Below, in pieces: positions 40,995 to 51,265 of a stretch of 64,000 nt of DNA. The position numbers and the translations under genes are program-made. Location of the stretch: NCBI GenBank assembly GCA_035652435.1, contig DASRDU010000103.1:124001-188000 (forward strand). Reading direction: 5' to 3'. The stretch's first letter is position 1. Each line of letters begins with the position of its first letter. The notes under the pieces are model-generated. The model made no database searches. It had not been told where the DNA came from and saw nothing but the letters and a program-made list of their open reading frames with translations. This DNA is from DASRDU01 sp035652435 (GTDB taxonomy: Bacteria > Acidobacteriota > Blastocatellia > RBC074).

Positions 40995-41873
40995 ATGATG
41001 GCGATGATTGACTTCAAAATACTGGTGCTGCTCTTTCGATTTGTCCGTGCCGCCGCACGGAAGCATCCATGCCTCCTGCCGGCGGCTTTGTCACTGCACC
41101 TTCTGCTGTGCATGCCTTCCGCCGCACAGAGTGGAAATGAAAAGATCGCTGCCGGGCTCTGGGCGAGCCGCGAAGCTGCATGCACATTGCCGGCTGAAGA
41201 GCAGGAACTCCTCGCAACCCGCCTGCGCCAGATCACCGGCTGGAAAGGGCTCAGGTTTATAAATGGAGGCGAGCTGGCGACCGGGGACATTTTTGTCACT
41301 GAGGGCGGTTCGGCGCTGGCGCGCAGGGTGTTGCTCAAGGCCCTGCGCTCGGGTCGCAGATTCGTCATCGAAGATCATTCCGGCTCACCGCTCGTCAACT
41401 TCGGCCAGTTGGATCAGGGAACGGATTACGAAGACGTAAAGAACCACATCCGGCTCATCATCTGGCGCGTGCGGCTCGACTTTCAGGACTTCCGCGAAAT
41501 GCAGGCGTCGCCGCCGGTGCGCGAGGCATTCGATCCCGGGCTGACGCTGCTGCACGAACTGCTGCACGGACTCGGTTACCGGGACACGAAAGTCGTGGGC
41601 GAGATCGGCGAATGCGAGCAGATCATCAACCGCATCCGCACTGAGCTGGGGCTCCCGCTCAGGCACCAGTATCACGGCGAGATAATCAGGCTCTCACCTC
41701 ACATCACTTCTGTTCGCCTGCGCTTCAATATCCCCATGCAGGGCGACAACGAAGGCAGGATCCGATGGAAATGCCGCTACCTCTTTTTCCTGCTCCCGTC
41801 ACAGCCCGACTCCGGCGTGAACACGGACAAAGACACGGGGAATGGTGAATCATCAGGCGCGCTGGTCGAATAG
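40995..41873 (+). CDS. secreted protein with HExxH zincin-like motif
   Basis: 292 residues. The N-terminal hydrophobic stretch (LPAALSLHLLLCMPSAAQ) follows a long N-region with basic residues, consistent with a signal peptide. The sequence LLHELLHGLGYRD has a HExxH motif (His187, Glu188, His191) followed by GEIGECE, which could supply a third metal ligand. This suggests a small zinc metalloprotease, but I do not recognise the family and the match is short. Three in-frame ATG codons (40995, 40998, 41004) are possible starts after an AAAGG site. The gene ends 95 bases before a Tat-exported hydrolase. Confidence 0.7.
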   Translation: MMAMIDFKILVLLFRFVRAAARKHPCLLPAALSLHLLLCMPSAAQSGNEKIAAGLWASREAACTLPAEEQELLATRLRQITGWKGLRFINGGELATGDIFVTEGGSALARRVLLKALRSGRRFVIEDHSGSPLVNFGQLDQGTDYEDVKNHIRLIIWRVRLDFQDFREMQASPPVREAFDPGLTLLHELLHGLGYRDTKVVGEIGECEQIINRIRTELGLPLRHQYHGEIIRLSPHITSVRLRFNIPMQGDNEGRIRWKCRYLFFLLPSQPDSGVNTDKDTGNGESSGALVE

Positions 41874-41967
41874 CCGGACTTTTTTGTCTGCCGGCGGCAC
41901 CGGCTGTCGGCAGATACCGCCCGCGCAGCCATCCGCAAAATCGGAATTTTGCGGTAATGTATGCGCG

Positions 41968-42873
41968 ATGAGACGCCGGACAATTTCACGCAGAGCTTTT
42001 ATCACGGCGGCCTCTGCCGCCGCGTGCGCGAGGCTGGTGTCCGATGTCTGTGCCGCCGAGCCAATCATAGATATTCATCAGCATACACATTATTCAGGCC
42101 GGAGCGACGAGGAGCTGCTCGCGCACCAGCGCCGGCTGGGAGTGACGAAAACGGTGCTGCTGCCCGCCGGGTCGAAGTATGGGCTGGAGGCGGATTGTTA
42201 CGGCAATGATTCGGTGCTGGCGCTCACCAGACGTTACCCGCGCGAGTTCGCCTTTTTCGCGAACGAACTGCCCGACATCCCCGAGGCGCGCCGGGTGATC
42301 GAGAAGTACCTGAAACTCGGGGCCATCGGCATCGGCGAACAGAAGTTCCCGGTCGAATGCGATTCGAAGCACATCCACCTGATCGCCGCAATCGCGCAGG
42401 AACATGGCGTGCCCGTGCTGCTGCATTTTCAGCACGACAAATACAACACCGAATTCGCGCGCTTCCACACCGTGCTTGAAAAATTCCCGAAAGTGAATTT
42501 CATCGGCCACGCGCAGACGTGGTGGGGCAACATTGACCGCAGCCTCGATCAGACGGTTCTGTATCCGAAAACAAAAGTCACGCCCGGCGGCCTGACGGAT
42601 CGCTGGCTCTCGGATTATCCGAATATGTATGGCGATCTTTCCGCCGGGTCGGGACTCAATGCGTTGCTGCGCGACGAAGACCACGCGCGCGAATTTCTGC
42701 GGCGGCATCAGGATAAATTGATGTACGGCAGTGATTGCAATGACCGTGAGGGCGAGGGAGAAAAATGCAGCGGGGCCACACAACTTGCCACGCTGAGCAG
42801 GCTGGTCGCGGATAAGGACACGCTCGGTAAAATTCTGTCCGGGAACGCCCGGCGGGTGCTGAAAATCAGGTAG
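41968..42873 (+). CDS. Tat-exported amidohydrolase, TIM-barrel metal hydrolase
   Basis: 301 residues from the ATG at 41968. The N-terminus (RRRTISRRAFITAASAA) is a twin-arginine signal, so the enzyme is exported folded, probably with its metal. The barrel begins with IIDIHQHTHYSG (His37, His39), continues with IGEQKFPVE (a possible bridging position), LLHFQHDKYN and FIGHAQTWWG (further histidines) and ends with YGSDCND (acidic ligand). This is the amidohydrolase-2 pattern, which covers decarboxylases, lactonases and deacylases. The substrate cannot be told. The next gene starts right after its stop codon, so the two are one unit. Confidence 0.87.
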   Translation: MRRRTISRRAFITAASAAACARLVSDVCAAEPIIDIHQHTHYSGRSDEELLAHQRRLGVTKTVLLPAGSKYGLEADCYGNDSVLALTRRYPREFAFFANELPDIPEARRVIEKYLKLGAIGIGEQKFPVECDSKHIHLIAAIAQEHGVPVLLHFQHDKYNTEFARFHTVLEKFPKVNFIGHAQTWWGNIDRSLDQTVLYPKTKVTPGGLTDRWLSDYPNMYGDLSAGSGLNALLRDEDHAREFLRRHQDKLMYGSDCNDREGEGEKCSGATQLATLSRLVADKDTLGKILSGNARRVLKIR

Positions 42874-43254
42874 ATGAAGCCGATGAAAGTTTACGCCATC
42901 GAACACGTACAGCTCGCCATGCCGCCCGAAGGGGAAGACCGGGCAAGGGGTTTCTATGGCGGCGTCCTCGGCCTGACCGAGAAACCAAAGCCCGAACATC
43001 TGGCCAAACGCGGCGGCGTATGGTTTGAAGATGGCCCGCTCAAAATCCACCTTGGAGTAGAGCAGGATTTCAGGCCTGCAAAGAAAGCGCACCCCGCGTT
43101 GCTGGTAGCAGGGCTGGATGATCTCGTCAGGCGTTGCAGAGAAGCCGGCTATACGATTGTGACCGACGAACCGCTGGAAGGTTTCCATCGGGTTTACGTC
43201 TCTGATCCTTTCGGCAATCGCATCGAATTGATGGAGCCGCTGGCTCATCACTGA
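42874..43254 (+). CDS. VOC-family (glyoxalase/dioxygenase-like) protein
   Basis: 126 residues; starts immediately after the amidohydrolase stop. The fold pattern is two beta-alpha-beta-beta-beta units: IEHVQLAMPP with RARGFYGGVLGL in the first and HPALLVAGLDDLVRRC with YVSDPFGNRIELME in the second. Potential metal ligands are His11, His59 and the glutamate of RIELME. This superfamily includes glyoxalase I, fosfomycin-resistance enzymes and extradiol dioxygenases. No signal peptide is present, so it is cytosolic, unlike its exported neighbour. An in-frame ATG three codons later is also possible. Confidence 0.85.
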   Translation: MKPMKVYAIEHVQLAMPPEGEDRARGFYGGVLGLTEKPKPEHLAKRGGVWFEDGPLKIHLGVEQDFRPAKKAHPALLVAGLDDLVRRCREAGYTIVTDEPLEGFHRVYVSDPFGNRIELMEPLAHH

Positions 43255-43308
43255 CAGCTCTGACCGGCCGGTCGGTCAGGAAATTTCGGTGCCCCAGTCC
43301 GGTTGCCG

Positions 43309-43337
43309 TTCCTCAACTCACCTTTCCGTTTTATAAT
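43309..43337 (+). promoter_or_regulatory. possible promoter with perfect -10 box
   Basis: A perfect TATAAT (43332-43337) lies 65 bases before the start at 43402. The hexamer at the correct distance (TTCCTC, 43309-43314) is a poor -35 box. A 12-base palindrome GACCGGCCGGTC (43262-43273) lies further upstream and could be a protein-binding site. Confidence 0.3.
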
Positions 43338-43401
43338 CCGGCCCTGCTGTAATCCCGATTTCGCACTCTGATTCGTCTGACCCGGCGGAAAGGAAAGACC
43401 G

Positions 43402-44703
43402 ATGAAAAAGCTGATCCCCTTCACGGTAGTCTGTCTGTTCTGCGTCGCGCTCTATTCAACCGGCGGTGAAAAGAAAGACAAAACGGCAGTCACTTTTGCC
43501 AGGCACGTCGCGCCGATCTTTCAGAAACGCTGCGAGGAGTGCCACCGTCAGGGTGGAGTGGCCCCGATGTCGCTGGTCACTTACGAGGAGAGCCGCCCGT
43601 GGGCGCGCGCGATCAGGGAGAAGGTCGTCAGCCGGGAGATGCCGCCGTTCCACGCCGCCGGGCAGATCGGGCGCTACCGGAACGACCCGCGACTGACCGA
43701 CGAAGAGATTGCCACGATCACAAAATGGGTGGACGGCGGCGCACCGCAGGGCAATCCGAAAGAGATGCCCGCGCCGCACGTCTGGAAAAGCGAGTGGGTC
43801 AACGGTGAGCCCGACCTGGTCGTCAAGGTGAGGCAGCCTTACACGGTCAAAGCCAGCGCGAAGGATCAGTATGCCTTCTTCGTCTTCGATTATGTCTTCC
43901 CGGAAGACATATGGATTCGCTCGGTTGACACAAAGCCCGGCAACCTGAAAGTAGTCCACCACGCCAACACCCACCTAGTGCCGCCGACGTTCAAGGTTCC
44001 GGATGAAGGCTACATCGCCGGGCATTTCGATCCGGGCGCGCGCGGCACTATCACGCTTGCCGGCTGGGCCCCGGGCGTGCAGCCCGTGATGCTGCCCGAA
44101 GGGACGGCGGTCAAAATTCCCAAAGGCATGAGGCTCGGCATTCAGATCCATTACGCGCCGACCGGGCAGGACGCGATTGATCAGACTTCAATCGGCTTTT
44201 ACTTCGTTGACGGTGTGGTCAGGAAACATCTGAGAGTCCTGCTCGGCGACCGCAAGGATGTCGAAATCCCGCCGGGCGAGGCGAACTATTCGCTGACTTC
44301 GACGAAGACGTTCAGCAGCGACGCCGTGATCCGCTTCTTTCATGTGCATATGCACCTGCGCGGCAAATCCTACCTGATGAAACTGACTTACCCCGACGGC
44401 CGCACCGAGACCGCGCTCGAAGTCCCGAGCTACAATTTCAACTGGCAGCGCACCTACCTGCTCACCGAGCCGATGCGCGTGCCGAAAGGAACTCAGGTTG
44501 AATTCATCGGGACGTATGACAACAGCACCCGGAACAAATTCAACCCCGACCCGACGCAGACTGTGCGCTGGGGCGAGAAGACGACAGACGAGATGATGCA
44601 GGGCCGCATCTTTTACGAAGCGGCTGATGAAGACCTGAATATCAGGGTGAAGAAAGGGCGCGCAATTCCCGCAACTGAAACGGCGGGTAAAGAAGGGCGG
44701 TGA
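43402..44703 (+). CDS. cytochrome c / copper type II monooxygenase-like protein
   Basis: 433 residues. An N-terminal hydrophobic leader (PFTVVCLFCVALYST) is followed by a cytochrome-type segment with CEECH (Cys44, Cys47, His48). The rest resembles the ascorbate-dependent copper monooxygenase (PHM/DBM) fold: HHANTH (His186, His187, His191), IQIHYAP (His250) and FHVHMHLRGK (His314, 316, 318) supply possible copper ligands. Known members hydroxylate carbon centres with electrons delivered through a second copper or a heme. This heme-plus-copper layout recurs in Acidobacteria and Planctomycetes and its substrate is not known. It is exported. Confidence 0.85.
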   Translation: MKKLIPFTVVCLFCVALYSTGGEKKDKTAVTFARHVAPIFQKRCEECHRQGGVAPMSLVTYEESRPWARAIREKVVSREMPPFHAAGQIGRYRNDPRLTDEEIATITKWVDGGAPQGNPKEMPAPHVWKSEWVNGEPDLVVKVRQPYTVKASAKDQYAFFVFDYVFPEDIWIRSVDTKPGNLKVVHHANTHLVPPTFKVPDEGYIAGHFDPGARGTITLAGWAPGVQPVMLPEGTAVKIPKGMRLGIQIHYAPTGQDAIDQTSIGFYFVDGVVRKHLRVLLGDRKDVEIPPGEANYSLTSTKTFSSDAVIRFFHVHMHLRGKSYLMKLTYPDGRTETALEVPSYNFNWQRTYLLTEPMRVPKGTQVEFIGTYDNSTRNKFNPDPTQTVRWGEKTTDEMMQGRIFYEAADEDLNIRVKKGRAIPATETAGKEGR

Positions 44704-44730
44704 TGCCCATGCGCCGACGTCAGAAATCAG

Positions 44731-46146
<1,416 letters not shown>

Positions 46147-46251
46147 TAAGAGCCCCCACTTCTGACAGTCCGGAAGCCGCCGATCACTGGCAATGCCTGT
46201 CAATCAGCACCGGATCATTTAAGCGTGTGTGTAATTCATCAGGGACCGGAC

Positions 46252-48276
46252 TCAATTCACATAAAGGAAAGAATTCAAATTCAGCAGCGTCAGCGCAAAC
46301 TCCCGCTTCGGCTGCGTCTTCAGGAAATCGAGCGCCGCCTGAATCTCTTTTGGCTTGGCGGGGCGCCCGGCCACCAGCCGATACCCGAACTCAATCTGCC
46401 GGCGCAGGTTCGGCCCGGCTTCGGCTTCCAGCCTGCGGGCGAGCGCTTCGGCCTGCTCGTTGGTGAAAGTCCCGTTGAGCAGTTCGAGCGCCTGTGGCGC
46501 GTGCGTACTCGATTCCCGGCGTGTGCAGCTCACCTGCATGTCCGGCGCGTCGAAAACTTCCATAAAAGGCAGCCGCAGATTCCGCTTGGCGATCAGATAG
46601 ATGCTGCGGCGGGTGTATTCAGCCGGGTCTTTCGCGGGCGCCCACTGAGAAGGCTTGTAAAGCGTATTGACCAGCCCCTGATCTATCGGGATCATTACGC
46701 CGGGGCCCCCCTGCTTTGGGTTGAGTGTCCCCGCGACGGCCAGAATCGCATCGCGAATCTGCTCCGCCTCAAGGCGCCGGCGGTTGAATCTCCACAGCAG
46801 TTTGTTTTCGGGATCCTTCGTCGTGACGAGCGCCTTCAGCGCCGGATCAACGGGCGGCGCTGAAGCCTGCTGGTAAGTGTTGCTGTTCAGGATCAGCCGG
46901 TGAATGTGCTTGACGCTGAAACCTCCGGAAACGAATTCGTTCGCCAGATAATCGAGCAACTCAGGATGCGTCGGGCGGGCGCCCATCCGGCCAAAATCAT
47001 TCGACGTGGCGACGATCCCGCGACCGAAGTGGTATTGCCAGATGCGGTTCACCATCACGCGCGCGGTCAGCGGGTTTTCCGGGGCGACGATCCATCCGGC
47101 CAGTTCGGTGCGGGGTCTTTCGGTGGTTGCGGGGAGTTCCGGCGCCCCTTCTGCCAGCAGCACCCCGAGCGGACGCATGCCGACGCGGTCGCCTTTGGCC
47201 GTGTAATCACCGCGCGACAGCAGATGGATCGGCGATTTCTTATCCGGCATGTTGACGACGGTGTGCAGCGCGGGCAGGGGCTCAGGCAGCTGGTCCTGCA
47301 GCTCTTCCAGCTTTTTCGTCAGCGCTTCTTTCTGATCAACCGAGGCGGCGTCTTTCCTGCCCTGAAGGCCCTTCATCGCGGCGCGGATCTTTTCCATCTC
47401 CCGCTCAATCGGCTCAGTCCTGGCCTTTCTGGCCGCCTGCTCTTCGGGAGTGGCTTTCAGCACGTCATGGTCGTAGACGGCGGCAAAGTAGGCCTGCATG
47501 CGGTAGTAGTCGCTCTGCCGGATCGGGTCGAATTTGTGGTCGTGGCAGCGCGCACACCCGAGGGTCACGCCGAGCAGCGCCGACCCGACCGCATTGGTCA
47601 TCTCGGTCAGCACTTCGTTGCGGCTGCTGGCCACCTCCTGATTCCCGGCGTTCTTGCGCAGCGGGCCGAGGCGGTTGAAGCCGGCGGCGACGAGCGCCTC
47701 ATCATCACCGGGAGCGATCTCGTCGCCGGCCAGTTGTTCAGTCACGAAGCGGTCATATGGCTTGTCGTGATTGAAGGCTCGGATGACGTAGTCTCGATAA
47801 CGCCAGGCGTCGCGGCGGTGCGTGTCGTATTCGAAGCCGTCCGTCTCGGCGTAGCGGACGACATCGAGCCAGTGCTGCCCCCACCGCTCGCCGTAATGCG
47901 GACTGGCCAGCAGCTTCTCAACGAGCTTCCGCCACGCATCCGGCGATTTGTCGCCGATGAACGCTGCAACCTCGCGGGGCGACGGCGGCAGCCCGATCAT
48001 GTCGAAGTAGATGCGCCTGATGAGCGTCGCCCGGTCAGCCGGCGGAGAGGGCCTGAGACCTTCCTTCCTGAGCCGCTGCAGGATAAACGCGTCAACGGGA
48101 TTCTTCACCCAGGCAGTATCCGTGGCGAGCGAAAATTCAGGGACGGCAGGCGTCGCCCGCTTCACAAAAGCCCAGTGCCCGCGCTCGCGCTGAGTGTATG
48201 AGCCGAGCGGGGCGACGTCCGAAGCCATCACGAGCGAGACCAGCATTACTCCAGAAGCAATCAGCTTTAAGTGCAT
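46252..48276 (-). CDS. DUF1549/DUF1553 (PSCyt2-PSD1) secreted protein
   Basis: 674 residues from the ATG at 48276 (GAGAGGCGGCG upstream). A signal peptide (LIASGVMLVSLVMAS) leads into the DUF1549 domain (VKNPVDAFILQRL, IGLPPSPREVAAFI, HYGERWGQHWLDVVRYAET), a heme-type CARCHDHKFDP near residue 240, a charged coiled linker, and the DUF1553 domain (WIVAPENPLTARVMVNRIWQ, FGRMGARPTHPELLDYLA, ESSTHAPQALELLNG). Such proteins are typical of Planctomycetes and Acidobacteria and usually pair with DUF1501 proteins; no such partner is seen here. The 35-base hairpin lies 26 bases upstream of its start. Confidence 0.92.
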   Translation of the reverse strand: MHLKLIASGVMLVSLVMASDVAPLGSYTQRERGHWAFVKRATPAVPEFSLATDTAWVKNPVDAFILQRLRKEGLRPSPPADRATLIRRIYFDMIGLPPSPREVAAFIGDKSPDAWRKLVEKLLASPHYGERWGQHWLDVVRYAETDGFEYDTHRRDAWRYRDYVIRAFNHDKPYDRFVTEQLAGDEIAPGDDEALVAAGFNRLGPLRKNAGNQEVASSRNEVLTEMTNAVGSALLGVTLGCARCHDHKFDPIRQSDYYRMQAYFAAVYDHDVLKATPEEQAARKARTEPIEREMEKIRAAMKGLQGRKDAASVDQKEALTKKLEELQDQLPEPLPALHTVVNMPDKKSPIHLLSRGDYTAKGDRVGMRPLGVLLAEGAPELPATTERPRTELAGWIVAPENPLTARVMVNRIWQYHFGRGIVATSNDFGRMGARPTHPELLDYLANEFVSGGFSVKHIHRLILNSNTYQQASAPPVDPALKALVTTKDPENKLLWRFNRRRLEAEQIRDAILAVAGTLNPKQGGPGVMIPIDQGLVNTLYKPSQWAPAKDPAEYTRRSIYLIAKRNLRLPFMEVFDAPDMQVSCTRRESSTHAPQALELLNGTFTNEQAEALARRLEAEAGPNLRRQIEFGYRLVAGRPAKPKEIQAALDFLKTQPKREFALTLLNLNSFLYVN

Positions 48277-48676
48277 CGCCGCCTCTCCGTTCGCATATAG
48301 CTGTGTCAGTAGCCCGGGCCGTCGGGGGAGGGCTTGATACTGATGCTCAAGCCCTCCCCCGACGGCCCGGGCTACTGACACGCGTCTCTCAACGTCTCTG
48401 GCAGGGTTACCGCTTGTTACTGTCGAAACTGCGCGCATCATATTTAACGGTTACCCGCAAGTCAATTTTCAGGCGGACGCATCAGGTATGGTAGTGATCA
48501 CCAGTGATTGCTTTCCGGGCGCGGCGAAGCCGTCGGCAGATGACAAGCTGGCGTTGATCCGGGTTTCCCGAACACACTTGACCTGCCGGGGCAGCCGGCA
48601 TTCAGATTGCAACGCAGACGTTCCCCATCTCAGGCGAGATGGAACCAGTACGCCTGCCGTAGCGGTCTCATATTTT
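48277..48676. other. 400-base divergent intergenic region
   Basis: Lies between the DUF1549/DUF1553 gene (minus) and the CvpA-CAP gene (plus). It holds the long hairpin at 48303-48381. The rest contains open frame without protein-like composition and no clear promoter. Confidence 0.5.
48303..48381. repeat. perfect 35-base inverted repeat (hairpin)
   Basis: Arms at 48303-48337 and 48347-48381 are exact reverse complements over 35 bases, with a 9-base loop (TACTGATGC). The arms contain CCCGGGC and a GC-rich run. It lies 26 bases upstream of a minus-strand start codon, in the 5' leader. Such a stable structure in a leader is unusual, and a small mobile or REP-like element is possible. Confidence 0.92.
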
Positions 48677-49639
48677 ATGGCTTTGAATTTCATTGATCTG
48701 CTGCTCATTCTGATCGTGCTGCTGGGGGCACTGCTCGGCTGGTACCGCGGGTTCCTGCTCGGAGTGTTCGATCTGGCGCGGTGGGTCGGGAGTATGCTGC
48801 TGGCCCTGCGCCTTTACCAGCCCGTCGCGAGTCTGATCGGGCCACGCGCGGACTGGCCGGGCGCGTGGGATCAGCCGGCGGCGTTCATCCTGATTCTGAT
48901 CGTCACGGGCGTGCTGATCCATTTTGTCGAGTATCAGATCCTGAGGCGGCTGCCAGCAAGGATTCACCAGAGCCGCACCAACCGGCTGGCGGGCATCCTG
49001 CCGGGACTCGTCAACGGGCTGATCCTGGCGGCCATTGCTGCGCCGGTGCTGCTGGCCATACCGCTGCCCGACGGGCTGCGCGCGACGGCCCGCGAGAGCG
49101 CTCTGACTAATCGCCTGGCCGTCGTGACCGACCGGCTGGAAGCGGCCCTGACGCCGGTCATCGAGGAGGCAGTCGGGCGAAGGCTCAACCTGCGCACCGT
49201 CCGGCCCGAATCCGACGAATTACTGAAACTCCCCTTCACGGTCGCCGACCCGAAGCCGCGGCCCGACCTGGAGGCGCGGATGCTGGAACTGGTCAATCGG
49301 GAGCGGGCGGCAGCGGGCCTCGCCGCGCTCGCGCCGGATGCTGAACTGACGGAGGTGGCGCGGCGCCACTCGACCGACATGTTCGTACGGGGATATTTCT
49401 CGCACATCACGCCGGAAGGCCGCAGCCCGTTTGACCGGATGCGCGCCACCGGGGTTCGCTTTCTCGCGGCCGGCGAGAATCTGGCGCTGGCCCCGACGCT
49501 GACTATTGCGCATAACGGCTTGATGAATTCGCCCGGGCACCGCGCCAACATCCTCCGCCCGTCGTTCGGGCGCGTCGGCATAGGGATCATGGACGGGGGC
49601 CGGCGCGGGCTGATGATCACTCAGAATTTCCGTAATTGA
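48677..49639 (+). CDS. CvpA-like membrane domain fused to CAP/SCP domain
   Basis: 320 residues from the ATG at 48677. Residues 1-150 show four hydrophobic helices with the CvpA pattern (NFIDLLLILIVLLGALLGWY then GFLLGVFDLARWVGSMLLAL, and the later TNRLAGILPGLVNGLIL). Residues about 195-320 are a CAP domain (MLELVNRERAAAGLAALAPD, VARRHSTDMFVRGYFSH, AGENLALAP, MNSPGHRANIL). CvpA supports colicin V production and envelope homeostasis; CAP domains act outside the cell. The fusion would tether the CAP domain to the membrane. The upstream frame extension was rejected as it lacks protein character. Confidence 0.88.
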   Translation: MALNFIDLLLILIVLLGALLGWYRGFLLGVFDLARWVGSMLLALRLYQPVASLIGPRADWPGAWDQPAAFILILIVTGVLIHFVEYQILRRLPARIHQSRTNRLAGILPGLVNGLILAAIAAPVLLAIPLPDGLRATARESALTNRLAVVTDRLEAALTPVIEEAVGRRLNLRTVRPESDELLKLPFTVADPKPRPDLEARMLELVNRERAAAGLAALAPDAELTEVARRHSTDMFVRGYFSHITPEGRSPFDRMRATGVRFLAAGENLALAPTLTIAHNGLMNSPGHRANILRPSFGRVGIGIMDGGRRGLMITQNFRN

Positions 49640-49775
49640 ACAGGCGCCTTTTGCAGGTGGCAGCAGGAAAAAAGCTCCCGCCTGCTACCAGGAAAGGCTG
49701 TCTGACAGCATGCGTCTCAGTGTCGGCATAATTCATGTCAGGCGCTTGGTCACAATGCATGAAGAGGGGATTAGC

Positions 49776-50213
49776 ATGGGTGAGGAGATCGTTATCTTCG
49801 ATATTGATGGCACACTGGCTGATGTCTCCGAGCGCATCCACCACCTGAGGAAGAAGCCCAAAGACTGGGACGCCTTCTTCGAGGGGATGGCGCAGGATAA
49901 GGCGATCAGGGCAATGGTCCGCCTCTGCAACATCCTCCATTCGTCCGGCGTCAGGATCATCCTCTGCTCCGGCAGGAACGAGGCGCACCGGCAGGAGACG
50001 GTCGAGTGGCTGGCGAGGGAGGGCGTCAATTACCACGAACTGTTGCTGCGGAGTGACGGCGACAAGAGGAGTGACGTGGTCGTGAAACGTGAACTGCTGG
50101 CCGGCGTAGACAGGCGTAAGGTACTCTTTGTCGTCGAAGACAGGAGCCGGGTGGTCGAGATGTGGCGCTCGGAAGGCCTGGTCTGCTTACAGTGTGCGCC
50201 CGGGGAGTTCTGA
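49776..50213 (+). CDS. HAD phosphatase, polynucleotide 3'-phosphatase-like
   Basis: 145 residues from the ATG at 49776 (AGAGGGG upstream). The HAD motif IVIFDIDGTLAD holds the nucleophile Asp9 and acid Asp11. The segment RIHHLRKKPKDWDAFFEGMA, the SGRNEAHRQETVEWL motif and the terminal VVEDRSRVVEMWRSEG resemble the phosphatase half of T4 polynucleotide kinase/phosphatase. There is no P-loop kinase part, so this is a stand-alone phosphatase that could remove 3'-phosphates from nucleic acid ends. This is a family-based inference. It has no obviously linked neighbour. Confidence 0.85.
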   Translation: MGEEIVIFDIDGTLADVSERIHHLRKKPKDWDAFFEGMAQDKAIRAMVRLCNILHSSGVRIILCSGRNEAHRQETVEWLAREGVNYHELLLRSDGDKRSDVVVKRELLAGVDRRKVLFVVEDRSRVVEMWRSEGLVCLQCAPGEF

Positions 50214-50364
50214 TATCGGCAACGGCTCAATCCCGGACTGGAAAATCAATCCGAGACATTGAGTCGCGAAGGTGAAGGCTTTATACTGCGCCCGTTCCAC
50301 AGCAATACGTTTCCGTAGCTATCAGCCACGACCAGAGCAACCGCGTAAAACCCTCAACACCGTC

Positions 50365-51111
50365 ATGAAGAAAAAAGATAATTTACGAGCCCTCGTTTTC
50401 TCTATTCTGGCGTGTGGTGCCATTTTCTTTGGCTCTGTTGTAGGAGACAAAGGACCAGCCAGAGCCGATGCGCCAGCCGATGATGACCGCAAGGCCGCCC
50501 CCTGCCCGGGCTGCGTGAGGATTTTCGACGGCAGGAGCTTCGATGGCTGGGAAGCAGACCCCTCGACGTGGAGCATTGTGGATGGCGCCATGCGCGGCGT
50601 GGGCGGCAGTTCGCGCCTCGCATATACGAAGGCGGATTACGGCAGCTTCCGTCTCATCTTCACCGCGCGCATGAACCCGGTGAACGGGGACCACTTGGGC
50701 GTCCTGTTCTGGGGCGACCGCCCTCAGGATCCTTCCAGGCCAAAGATTGATAATGCAGGATGGATTCAGTTCATGCCGCCGCACGGGGCGATGTGGGATT
50801 ACCACCCGCCGAAACATCACAACCTGCCGCACGAAACGATTGCGGAGGGTTCGAGGGATTTCACCAGGTGGTCTGTCACGGAACTGCTGTGCAATCTGGA
50901 GAAGGGCACCGTGCGCGCGGCGGTGGATGGCGTCGAGATTGTCCGTTACCAGCACCCCTACCCTGGCGAGCGCTCGGACCCGGAGAAGCGCATCATTCCC
51001 GGCCCCGTCGGCATGTTCCGTCACGGCGCGGGGGCTTCCGAATACAAGGACATCTATCTGGAGGCGAATCCAAAAGAGGATAAGTTACTGACAGTGCGGC
51101 AACGCCCCTGA
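50365..51111 (+). CDS. secreted DUF1080 (3-keto-disaccharide hydrolase-like) protein
   Basis: 248 residues from the ATG at 50365. A signal segment (ALVFSILACGAIFFGSVVGD) is followed by a DUF1080 fold: IFDGRSFDGWEADPSTWSIV, then GDHLGVLFWGD, then a LamG-like beta-sandwich ending in EYKDIYLEAN. DUF1080 proteins include enzymes that hydrolyse 3-keto-glycosides, and many secreted members are found in Acidobacteria and Planctomycetes. The conserved GRSFDGW is intact. It is transcribed alone; the function is inferred from family only. Confidence 0.85.
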   Translation: MKKKDNLRALVFSILACGAIFFGSVVGDKGPARADAPADDDRKAAPCPGCVRIFDGRSFDGWEADPSTWSIVDGAMRGVGGSSRLAYTKADYGSFRLIFTARMNPVNGDHLGVLFWGDRPQDPSRPKIDNAGWIQFMPPHGAMWDYHPPKHHNLPHETIAEGSRDFTRWSVTELLCNLEKGTVRAAVDGVEIVRYQHPYPGERSDPEKRIIPGPVGMFRHGAGASEYKDIYLEANPKEDKLLTVRQRP

Positions 51112-51154
51112 CAGCAACTTCGCCGGAGTCGCGCCCATATATAGGAAGAAGGCT

Positions 51155-51212
51155 CTGCCTGATATCAGGCAGAAATGGTGACTATCAGGAAGTGCTGCCT
51201 GATAGTCACCAT
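51155..51212. repeat. two adjacent palindromes upstream of the MerR gene
   Basis: A perfect 18-base palindrome CTGCCTGATATCAGGCAG lies at 51155-51172. It is followed by 15-base arms (51175-51189 and 51198-51212) around an 8-base loop. Both contain CTGAT/ATCAG, so they share sequence. They lie 54-111 bases upstream of the -35 box of the regulator gene, in a place where an operator or a terminator of the preceding gene could be. Confidence 0.75.
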
Positions 51213-51265
51213 CTCAGTCGTCAGCACAATTCATGTTCGGCCGCGTGTTCCCGCAAAAATATCCC

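Noticed and set aside
41014..41378. Minus-strand frames opposite the putative metalloprotease
   Set aside because: They are short, lack ribosome sites and mirror the plus-strand gene.
48303..48381. Coding continuation of the DUF1549/DUF1553 frame upstream to 48441
   Set aside because: This part is the hairpin read as protein; the signal peptide begins at 48276 with a ribosome site.
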